Source: JADKCZ01 sp963786945
Lineage (GTDB): Bacteria > Myxococcota > Myxococcia > Myxococcales > Anaeromyxobacteraceae
Assembly: GCA_963786945.1 (NCBI GenBank)
Contig: CAWBAO010000003.1
Location: 496,001-560,000, forward strand
Reading direction: 5' to 3'
Length of the DNA stretch: 64,000 nucleotides
Positions within the stretch are counted from its first letter, which is position 1, and the number at the start of each line of letters is the position of its first letter. This document shows positions 56,428 to 64,000 of the stretch, one piece after another. The position numbers were made by a program, and so were the translations under genes. The notes beneath the pieces are model-generated. The model saw only the letters and a list, made by a program, of their open reading frames with translations. It did no database searches and had not been told where the DNA came from.

Positions 56428-56952
56428 GTGGACGCCTTCGCCTTCGCCTCCTCCGCCGCCCCCGCCCTGGCCTCCACCGAGCGGCTCGCCGTCGCCGAGG
56501 CCACCGGCGCGTTGCTGGACGCGCTGCAGGCCTGCCTCGACGGCTGCCCCGACTACTTCGCCAGGACCGGAGGGGCCGGGGCCGGCGAGGACGCCGCCGC
56601 CCGGCTGCTGGAGGAGGCCGAGGCCGACCCGCTGCGTCGCCTCTACCTCTTCTCGCTCAAGCGGGGCGGCGCCCCGGCCGCGCTGCTCGACCTGTGGCTC
56701 GACCAGCCCGAGCCGGGCACGGCGCACCTCGGCCTGCTGCTGGTCCGCGAGCCGCTGCAGGGGCAAGGGCTGGGGCGCGAGGCGATGGCGGCGCTGGAGG
56801 CGGGGCTGGTCGCGACCGGCTGCCAGGCGCTGCGGATCTCGGTGACCGACGAGAACCGCGAGGTCGAGGGCTTCTGGGAGCGGCTCGGCTTCGCCACGGT
56901 GGGCCGCCTCGACGGCGGCGTCACCGTGTACGAGAAGCCGCTGCGCGGCTGA
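56428..56952 (+). CDS. GNAT-family N-acetyltransferase
   Basis: This 174-residue protein has a GNAT fold. The acetyl-CoA site is LLVREPLQGQGLGREAMAAL, matching the Q/R-x-x-G-x-G/A motif, followed by LRISVTDENREVEGFWERLG. The acceptor may be a small molecule, peptide or protein; the sequence does not decide. It starts at a GTG four bases after the HAD gene stop, in the same operon as ftsY. Confidence 0.82.
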   Translation: MDAFAFASSAAPALASTERLAVAEATGALLDALQACLDGCPDYFARTGGAGAGEDAAARLLEEAEADPLRRLYLFSLKRGGAPAALLDLWLDQPEPGTAHLGLLLVREPLQGQGLGREAMAALEAGLVATGCQALRISVTDENREVEGFWERLGFATVGRLDGGVTVYEKPLRG

Positions 56953-56954
56953 AG

Positions 56955-56982
56955 GCGCAGCGGTCCGCCGTCGCCGCTGCGC
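56955..56982. terminator. Hairpin between the GNAT and glycosyltransferase genes
   Basis: GCGCAGCGG (56955-56963) pairs perfectly with CCGCTGCGC (56974-56982) around a ten-base loop, between convergent genes. The right arm lies in a 15-base direct repeat of the end of the GNAT gene (56938-56952 and 56974-56988). Confidence 0.45.
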
Positions 56983-57004
56983 GGCTGATGGTGTGGAGGC
57001 GGCG

Positions 57005-58513
<1,509 letters not shown>

Positions 58514-58618
58514 TGATGACCTATGCGCGGCGGCTCGCTCCCGCGGCCCTCGCGCCCATTCCACGTGCAGTTGGGTTTGGCGTCGGCCCCTCTCGACGGC
58601 AGGACCGGGGCCGCGCGT

Positions 58619-58646
58619 ACTCTACTCATCCAGGCCGAAAAGTCAA
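58619..58646 (-). promoter_or_regulatory. Sigma-70-type promoter of the glycosyltransferase gene
   Basis: On the minus strand TTGACT (58641-58646) and TAGAGT (58619-58624) are separated by 16 bases. Initiation near 58612 leaves a leader of about 99 bases. The A/T-rich patch stands out from its surroundings. Confidence 0.5.
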
Positions 58647-58664
58647 ACACGCAAGCCACTGGAA

Positions 58665-59951
58665 TCAGGGGCCTTTCCCGCCACGCTGGATGATGTCCAC
58701 GGCCTTCAGGTAGTCGAGCGCGGTGCGCAGCTGGTAGTCGTCACCCGGCCCCTGGGGAGGCGGCTTCGGCCGCTCGCCGCCGTCGTTGCGGAGGTGGCGC
58801 TTCAGGTCCCGCTCGGCCACGCCGTCGTCGCGCGAGGGCGGCGCGGCAGCGGCCACCACCACGTCGGGCGTGATCCCCAGCTCCTGGATGGAGCGGTGGC
58901 GCGGCGTGTAGTAGCGGGCCACGGTGAGCTTCAGGCCCGCGCCCCCCTCCAGCTCGATGACCGACTGGACCGACCCCTTGCCGAAGGTCTGCGTGCCCAT
59001 GATCACGCCGCGCCGGTGGTCCTGCAGGGCGCCGGCCACGATCTCGCTGGCGCTGGCCGTCCCCTTGTTGACCAGCACGATGAGCGGGTAGTTGGGCTCG
59101 GTCTCCTTCTCGTGCGCCTTCTCCACCTCGACGGTGCGCCGGTGGCGCCCCTCGGTGGTGACGATGGTCCCGGTGGAGAGGAAGGTGTCGGCCACGCGCA
59201 CCGCCTGGTCGAGGAGGCCGCCGGGGTCGTTGCGCAGGTCGAGCACCAGCCCGCGCAGGTCGCCCTTCAGCGCGGCGCGGGCGTCGTCGAGCGACTTCCG
59301 CAGCATCCGGTCGGTGCGGTCCTGGAAGGCCTTGACCCGGACGTAGGCGTAGCGGCGCTCCCCGTCCAGCACCCGCCACTCCACGCTCTGCATCCGGATC
59401 CGGTCGCGCAGCAGGGTCAGGCGCTGCGGCGCGGTGAAGCCGTCCCGCATCACCTCCAGCACCACCTTGGTGCCGGCCGGCCCCTTGAGCCGGCGGCCGG
59501 CCTCCGCCAGGGTCATGTCGCGCGTCGAGGTGCCGTCGATGGAGACCACCCGATCCCCGGGGAGGAGGCCGGCGCGCTCGCCGGGGGAGTCGGCCATGGG
59601 CGAGATCACCACCAGCTGCTCGCCCTGGACGGTCAGCTCCAGGCCGAGCCCGTCGAACTCCCCGCTGGTCTCGTCGCGCAGCGCCCGGAAGACCTCCGGC
59701 CGCATGAACACCGAGTGCGGATCGAGCCGGCCCATCATCCCGTCGATGGCGCCGTAGATCAGCTCCTGCTCGCTCACCTCCTCGACGTAGCCGTTCTCCA
59801 CGTGGCCGAGGACGGCGGCGAAGGTGTCGAGCGGCCGGTAGCGCTCGCCCTTCCTGGCCGCCAGGGCCACGTGGTCGAAGGAGAGCCCCGCCAGGAAGGC
59901 GGCGGCGACGGGCAGCGCGGCGAGGAGGCCCCGGACCAGCTTCTGGCTCAT
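58665..59951 (-). CDS. ctpA: C-terminal processing protease (S41 family, CtpA-like)
   Basis: This 428-residue periplasmic serine protease has an N-terminal signal/anchor (VRGLLAALPVAAAFLAGLSF), a PDZ domain (about 90-170, MADSPGERAGLLPGDRVVSI) and the S41 core. The catalytic Ser lies in NKGTASASEIVAGAL and the Lys in GTQTFGKGSVQSVIELEGGA. Members trim the C-terminus of proteins or degrade peptidoglycan hydrolases. It ends the block ftsE-ftsX-envC-ctpA; its ATG lies 21 bases after the envC stop. Prc/CtpA control of cell-wall hydrolases fits this neighbourhood. Confidence 0.92.
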   Translation of the reverse strand: MSQKLVRGLLAALPVAAAFLAGLSFDHVALAARKGERYRPLDTFAAVLGHVENGYVEEVSEQELIYGAIDGMMGRLDPHSVFMRPEVFRALRDETSGEFDGLGLELTVQGEQLVVISPMADSPGERAGLLPGDRVVSIDGTSTRDMTLAEAGRRLKGPAGTKVVLEVMRDGFTAPQRLTLLRDRIRMQSVEWRVLDGERRYAYVRVKAFQDRTDRMLRKSLDDARAALKGDLRGLVLDLRNDPGGLLDQAVRVADTFLSTGTIVTTEGRHRRTVEVEKAHEKETEPNYPLIVLVNKGTASASEIVAGALQDHRRGVIMGTQTFGKGSVQSVIELEGGAGLKLTVARYYTPRHRSIQELGITPDVVVAAAAPPSRDDGVAERDLKRHLRNDGGERPKPPPQGPGDDYQLRTALDYLKAVDIIQRGGKGP

Positions 59952-59971
59952 GGCCGCAGTCTAGCCCGGGG

Positions 59972-61081
59972 TCAGTTGGCCAGCCACGGGCGCGGGTCCA
60001 CCGGCCGGCCCTTCTCCCGCAGCTCGAAGTACAGGTAGGTCCCCTTGAGCGACCCGGAGTCGCCCACCGTGCCCAGCACGTCGCCGGCCTCCACCTCCTC
60101 GCCCATGGCGGTCTGCATCGACGCGAGGTGGGCCACCAGCGTGTGGTAGCCGTCCCCGTGATCCACGATGAGCAGGTTGCCGTAGCCCTTGAACCAGCCG
60201 GCGTGGACCACCCGCCCCGGCGCCACCGCCACCACCGGCGCGCCGGCGGGCGCCTCGATGTCGAGCCCGTGCTGGATGGTCACCGTGTTGAACCTGGGGT
60301 TGATCACCTTGCCGAAGCCGACGGTGATGGGCCCGGCCGCCGGCAGGTGCAGCTTCCCCTTGCGCGAGGCGAAGCCGCCGCCGGAGATCCTCACCTCGCC
60401 GCGCGCCGGCAGCGTGGCCACGAAGGCGGCCAGCGCCCGGGCCTGCGTGGCGGCCTCGGCGGCGGCCCGCTCGTGGAAGCCGCGCGCGGTCCGCAGCGCC
60501 TGGAGCAGCGTCTCCCGCTCCTCGCGCCGCGCCCGCGCCTGCTCGCGCAGCTCGACCAGCTCGGCCGCCGCCGCCGCCAGCCTCGCCGCCTCCGCCTCGC
60601 GGCCGGCGCGGGCCTGCTCCCGCCCGGCCCAGGCCTGGCGGGCCCCGGCCACCAGCACGGCGTCGCGGCGCAGGATCCGGTCGAGCAGGTAGCGCCGCTT
60701 CACCAGCTCGGAGAGCGAGGGCGCCGAGAGCAGCACCGCCAGCTCGCCGGCCCGCCCCATCCGCGCCCGCGCCGCCAGCCGGGGACGGAGCTCGCCGAGC
60801 CGCTGGTCCAGGCGGGCCGAGGCCTCCCGCTCCGCCGCGCTCGCCTCGGCCAGCGCCCGCTCGGCCGTGCCCCGCTCCTTCTCGACGCGGGCCAGCTCCT
60901 GCCGGGCCCTCCCCACCGCCTCCTCGGCCCGCTGCAGCTCGTCGAAGACCGACCGCTCCTGGTCGGCCAGCAGCCGGGCCGCGGTGGCCTCGGCCTGGCG
61001 CCGCCGCTCCAGGGTGGAGAGCTGCGACCTCGGGTCGACGGCGAGGAGCAGGGCCAGGGCGGAGAGCGCGAGCGGGAGCAC
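59972..61081 (-). CDS. envC: Murein hydrolase activator EnvC (LytM domain)
   Basis: This 369-residue periplasmic protein has a signal peptide (PLALSALALLLAVDPRSQ), a long coiled coil (about 25-240, QAEATAARLLADQERSVFDE onward) and a C-terminal LytM/M23 domain (GPITVGFGKVINPRFNTVTI; GDGYHTLVAHLASMQTAMGE). In EnvC the LytM domain lacks catalytic activity and activates amidases at the septum under FtsEX control. Here the first zinc-ligand position appears altered (QHGLD rather than H-x-x-x-D), consistent with a non-catalytic activator. The GTG start at 61081 lies two bases after the ftsX stop. Confidence 0.88.
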   Translation of the reverse strand: MLPLALSALALLLAVDPRSQLSTLERRRQAEATAARLLADQERSVFDELQRAEEAVGRARQELARVEKERGTAERALAEASAAEREASARLDQRLGELRPRLAARARMGRAGELAVLLSAPSLSELVKRRYLLDRILRRDAVLVAGARQAWAGREQARAGREAEAARLAAAAAELVELREQARARREERETLLQALRTARGFHERAAAEAATQARALAAFVATLPARGEVRISGGGFASRKGKLHLPAAGPITVGFGKVINPRFNTVTIQHGLDIEAPAGAPVVAVAPGRVVHAGWFKGYGNLLIVDHGDGYHTLVAHLASMQTAMGEEVEAGDVLGTVGDSGSLKGTYLYFELREKGRPVDPRPWLAN

Positions 61082-61083
61082 GG

Positions 61084-61968
61084 TCAGGGGCGGCGCAGGA
61101 AGCGGAGGATGGCCAGCCCGCTGGCCAGCAGCCCGATGGCCGCGCCCCCGCCCAGCACGCCGAGCAGCAGCGGCCACGGCGGCACCGCACCGGGCGTGAC
61201 CGCGGCGAGCGGCCCGAGCGCCGCGGCCAGGCGCGGCAGGAGCGCGGCCTGGAGGCCGGCCAGCGAGGCCGCCGCCAGCCCTCCGGCCAGCGCCCCCTGG
61301 AGCACCCCCTCCAGCAGGAAGGGCGCCCCCACGAAGGCGTCGGTGGCGCCGACCAGCTTCATGATCTCGATCTCCTCGCGACGGGCGTAGACCGCCAGCC
61401 GGAGCGTGTTGGAGACCAGCACCGCGGTGGCCAGGCCGAGCAGGAGGAGCAGCGCCAGCCCGGCCACCCGGGCCCGTCGCACGAACGTCTCCAGCCGCTC
61501 CAGCCAGGCCGTGCCGTAGTCGACGTCGGCCGCGCCCGGGACCGCCCGGAGCCGGAGCGAGAGCGCCCTCGCCTCGTCGAGCGTGATCCCCGGGACCGCC
61601 ACCTCGACGCAGTCGGGGATGGCGTCGGCGCCCACCCCGTCGAGCAGCCGGGCCTCGTCGCCGAGCCCCTGCGCCAGCCGGCGGAGCCCCTCGGCCGCCG
61701 GCACCACCTCGACGCTCCGGCCGGGGGCCAGCGCCGCCACCGCCGCCCCCGCCGCGGCGAGATCGGCGCCCCGGTCGAGGTAGACCGAGATGCGGACCTC
61801 GCCGGCCCAGGCGCCGAGCAGCCGCTCCGCCATCCCCAGCGCGGCGGCCACCAGGCCGATGGAGAGGACCGCCACGTAGATGGTCCCGGTCCCGGTGACG
61901 GTGACGTAGGGGCTCCGCACCATGGCGGTCCAGGCGCGGCGGACGGCCTCGACGGGGCGGCGCACCAT
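61084..61968 (-). CDS. ftsX: Cell division protein FtsX
   Basis: FtsX is the membrane partner of FtsE; together they transmit a division signal through EnvC to peptidoglycan hydrolases. The 294-residue protein has four membrane helices (TGTIYVAVLSIGLVAAALGM; VAGLALLLLLGLATAVLVSN; two near 225 and 270) and one large periplasmic loop (about 55-165) with EVRISVYLDRGADLAAAGAA. The segment YARREEIEIMKLVGATDAFV after TM2 is highly characteristic. Its ATG lies four bases after the inferred ftsE stop. Confidence 0.93.
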   Translation of the reverse strand: MVRRPVEAVRRAWTAMVRSPYVTVTGTGTIYVAVLSIGLVAAALGMAERLLGAWAGEVRISVYLDRGADLAAAGAAVAALAPGRSVEVVPAAEGLRRLAQGLGDEARLLDGVGADAIPDCVEVAVPGITLDEARALSLRLRAVPGAADVDYGTAWLERLETFVRRARVAGLALLLLLGLATAVLVSNTLRLAVYARREEIEIMKLVGATDAFVGAPFLLEGVLQGALAGGLAAASLAGLQAALLPRLAAALGPLAAVTPGAVPPWPLLLGVLGGGAAIGLLASGLAILRFLRRP

Positions 61969-61971
61969 GGG

Positions 61972-62657
61972 TCAGCTCCCCCGGCCTGGCGGATCGAGTC
62001 GCCGTCGGACACCAGCCGCCCGCGCTCCAGCGCCACCACCCGCCGGGTGTAGCGCTGCAGCAGGGACCGGTCGTGCGTGGCGATGACCACGGTGGTGCCG
62101 CGGGCGTTGGCGGCGGCCAGCAGCTCCATCACCTCCAGGGTCCGGTCGGCGTCGAGGTTGCCGGTCGGCTCGTCCGCCAGCAGGAGCGCCGGGTCGGCGG
62201 CCAGCGCCCGGGCCACCGCCACCCGCTGCTGCTCGCCGCCGGAGAGCGAGGGCGGGAACTTCTCGGCCCGGTGCTCCAGCCCCACCGAGCGCAGCAGCCC
62301 CTGGACCTTGCGCCGGATCTCGCGGCGCGGCAGCGACCGGACCTCCAGCGGCAGCGCCACGTTCTCGCCGATGGTCCGCTCCGGCAGCAGCTTGAAGTCC
62401 TGGAAGATCACGCCGATGTGGCGGCGCACCCAGGGGATCTCGCGGGAGGAGACCCGCGCCACGTTGCGGCCGAAGAGGAGGAGCTGGCCGGAGGTGGGGG
62501 CCTCGGCGCAGAAGACCAGCCTGAGCAGGGTCGACTTGCCGGCGCCGGACGGGCCGGTGAGGAAGACGAACTCGCCCTTGGTCACGTGCAGCGTCACGTC
62601 GGAGAGCGCCGGGGGCTCGCCCGGGTACTCCTTGCTGACGTGGAAGAGCTGGATCAT
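61972..62657 (-). CDS. ftsE: Cell division ATP-binding protein FtsE, C-terminal frameshift
   Basis: FtsE is the ABC-type ATPase of the FtsEX complex. From the ATG at 62657 it reads MIQLFHVSKEYPGEPPALSD, with Walker A GPSGAGKST, the Q-loop IGVIFQDFKLLPERTIGENV, the signature LSGGEQQRVAVARALAADPA, Walker B LLLADEPTGNLDADRTLEVM and the H-loop VVIATHDRSLL. After RRVVALERGRLVSDGDS the frame misses its expected stop: a one-base indel near 61985 would place it at the TGA at 61972-61974, giving about 228 residues as is usual. Without correction it runs on antisense-like into ftsX in another frame with no homology. Confidence 0.92.
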
Positions 62658-62668
62658 CGGCGAACCGC

Positions 62669-63251
62669 CTACCTGCGATCGCCCAGGTCCTCGGCCAGGT
62701 AGGAGAGGATCACCTCGTCGAGGCTCTTCTCGCTGATCAGGTCCTCGCCGAAGAGCGTCTCGGCGCCGTCGTTTCGCAGCACCGGCGCCGGCTCCTGCCG
62801 CGCCGCCAGCACCTCGGGCGGGAGCGGCCGGGGCGGCGCGGGTGCGGGCGCGGGCGCGACCGGCCTGGCGCCGCCGCGCGTGCCGGTGCGCATCGAGGGC
62901 TGCAGCTGCACGGTCCGGCCGTCGGCCTGGATCTCGCCGGGCTGGAACGACTGGGCCTGCGCCGCGTAGGCCTCGTCGACGTCGTCGTAGACGCCGTTGA
63001 TGAGGTTGCGCAGCATCTCCTTGTGCTGCTCCTCCATCAGCTCGCGCACCACCGGCGGCGAGGTTGTCGGCCCCGACGATGTCGGCGTAGGAGGTCTTCT
63101 TCGAGGCGAGGATGTTGCCGCCGACGAAGAGGTGCGTGATGAAGTGCGGGTTCTCCAGGCCCGAGTCCTCGGTCTGGATGTGGTACATCTTCCCCTTGTG
63201 CTTGATGTTGTGGTTGAAGCCCACCACCATCTTCTTCACGTCGCCGGCCAT
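62669..63251 (-). CDS. Conserved hypothetical protein upstream of ftsE, one frameshift
   Basis: I do not recognise a named family. The start VVGFNHNIKHKGKMYHIQTE is followed by NPHFITHLFVGGNILASKKT and, after removal of one extra base near 63065, by VVRELMEEQHKEMLRNLING. That first 95 residues look like a compact folded domain (mixed strand and helix). A Pro/Ala-rich linker follows, then an acidic C-terminus ending with EKSLDEVILSYLAEDLG. The corrected length is about 193 residues, with no signal peptide or membrane helix. It lies 11 bases before ftsE on the same strand, so it is probably part of the same operon. Confidence 0.65.
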
Positions 63252-63320
63252 TGGCACCGGACTGTAGCAGCGCCCCAGGGGGTGCGCCAGACGGCGGCCG
63301 GGCCCCGATCCCGGCTGGCC

Positions 63321-63362
63321 AGGGCGCATCCCGCAGCCCCCGGCCGTCGCGGGCTGCGCCCT
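63321..63362 (-). terminator. Hairpin structure after murI
   Basis: AGGGCGCA (63321-63328) pairs with TGCGCCCT (63355-63362). An alternative stem, CGCAGCCC (63332-63339) with GGGCTGCG (63351-63358), shares TGCG, so the two are mutually exclusive. The structure begins at the murI stop codon. No T-tract is evident. Confidence 0.4.
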
Positions 63363-64000
63363 ACACGTCGACGTGCTCGGCCGCCTCGACCGGCCGCCCC
63401 AGGAAGCGGCTGGCCACGGCCAGGAACTTCTCCGGCGTGTCGGTCACCAGGAACCGGTGGGTGGCGATCCGGCCGGAGGGGGTCGGGAGCAGCGCCTTCA
63501 CCTCGGCGGCCACGGTCTCGGCCGAGTCGACCAGCCGGACCCCCGGCAGCTCGGCGGCGATGGCGGCGCGCAGCAGCGGGTAGTGGGTGCAGCCCAGCAC
63601 CAGCGTGTCGATCCGCTCCGCGGCCAGCGGCGCCAGGTAGCGCCGCACCACCCCGCGCACCAGCTCGTCGCCCGGATCGGTCCACCCCTCCTCGGCCAGC
63701 GGCACCAGCAGCGGGCAGGCGCGCGCCACCACCACGGCGTCGGGGCGCAGCGCCCGCAGCGCCTCCTGGTAGGCGCCCGAGCCGATGGTGCCGGCGGTGC
63801 CGATCACGCCGATCCGCCCGCCGGAGCTGGCCCGGGCCGCGGCCCGGGCCCCGGGCTCCACCACGCCCAGCACCGGCACCGGCAGCGCGGCGCGCAGCGC
63901 CGGCAGCGCCACCGCCGAGGCGGTGTTGCAGGCCACCACCAGCAGGTCGATGCCGCAGGCCTCCAGCACCCGGGCGTTGCGGAGCGAGTACTGGGTGACG
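63361..64000 (-). CDS. murI: Glutamate racemase MurI (5' part beyond the window)
   Basis: MurI makes D-glutamate for peptidoglycan. The visible 213 residues are the C-terminal four fifths. They contain the first catalytic Cys in LLVVACNTASAVALPALRA and the second in DTLVLGCTHYPLLRAAI, both with the expected flanking Asn-Thr and Thr-His. The segment RIGVIGTAGTIGSGAYQEAL is also conserved. The ending, with KFLAVASRFLGRPV, fits the long form. The N-terminus with the first Asp-Ser motif lies past position 64000. The gene is upstream of the unknown protein and ftsE on the same strand. Confidence 0.93.
   Translation of the reverse strand, partial: VTQYSLRNARVLEACGIDLLVVACNTASAVALPALRAALPVPVLGVVEPGARAAARASSGGRIGVIGTAGTIGSGAYQEALRALRPDAVVVARACPLLVPLAEEGWTDPGDELVRGVVRRYLAPLAAERIDTLVLGCTHYPLLRAAIAAELPGVRLVDSAETVAAEVKALLPTPSGRIATHRFLVTDTPEKFLAVASRFLGRPVEAAEHVDV

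Noticed and set aside
61359..61990. In-frame continuation of FtsE into a longer fusion product
   Set aside because: The extra residues are an off-frame reading of ftsX with no homology; ftsX has its own start and a one-base indel explains the missing ftsE stop.

Overview
The window is very GC-rich (well over 70% by eye). It reads as chromosome of a myxobacterium close to Anaeromyxobacter (Myxococcota). The evidence is frequent GTG starts, GTGA/ATGA overlaps, and the mix of a complete type II secretion operon, a compact non-flagellar type III secretion operon, a radical-SAM/DUF2344 fusion beside an RNase E/G, and an ftsE-ftsX-envC-ctpA block. The assignment is inference from gene content; I ran no search.

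Layout. 1-5880: the end of a glucodextranase-type protein and a maltose/maltodextrin ABC transporter (malK-malE-malF-malG, minus strand), riddled with frameshifts and nonsense codons. 6103-10157: a ferritin-like/VIT1 iron transporter, a hemerythrin, a PlsC-type acyltransferase and a gamma-glutamyltransferase. 10272-18391: a tightly overlapping T3SS export operon (small rod/needle-like protein, SctI, SctJ, unknown, SctQ, FliO-like, SctR, S, T, U, V) behind a sigma-54 promoter. 18447-30380 (minus strand): an IHF-type protein, a YihY/BrkB membrane protein, an RNase E/G with a large insert in S1, the radical-SAM/DUF2344 protein, acylphosphatase, LigA, a type IV prepilin and a receiver-like membrane protein. 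30641-34228: Rho, L31, a small membrane protein and an NtrC-family regulator. 34371-47917: gspC-D-E-F-G-H-I-J-K-L-M-N behind a near-perfect sigma-54 promoter with two upstream inverted repeats. 47904-58513: a chemoreceptor, SMC, FtsY, a HAD phosphatase, a GNAT acetyltransferase and a processive glycosyltransferase. 58665-64000 (minus strand): CtpA, EnvC, FtsX, FtsE, a conserved unknown protein and the 3' part of murI.

How the parts connect. The NtrC-type regulator at 32804-34228 lies directly before paired inverted repeats, a -24/-12 element and gspC, so T2SS expression is probably under sigma-54 control by its neighbour. The T3SS operon has the same class of promoter. FtsE/FtsX with EnvC form the cell-division switch for septal peptidoglycan hydrolysis; CtpA and MurI also act on the envelope. 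Rho/L31, LigA, SMC and FtsY are housekeeping functions.

Sequence quality. About a dozen single-base indels break genes that are otherwise well conserved, including essential ones (ligA, ftsE). The first 5.9 kb is far denser in disruptions than the rest. I read most of these as assembly or sequencing errors, so the frameshifted genes are given at their inferred full extent. No gene-free stretch exceeds 300 bases, and I saw no tRNA, rRNA, CRISPR array or insertion sequence.
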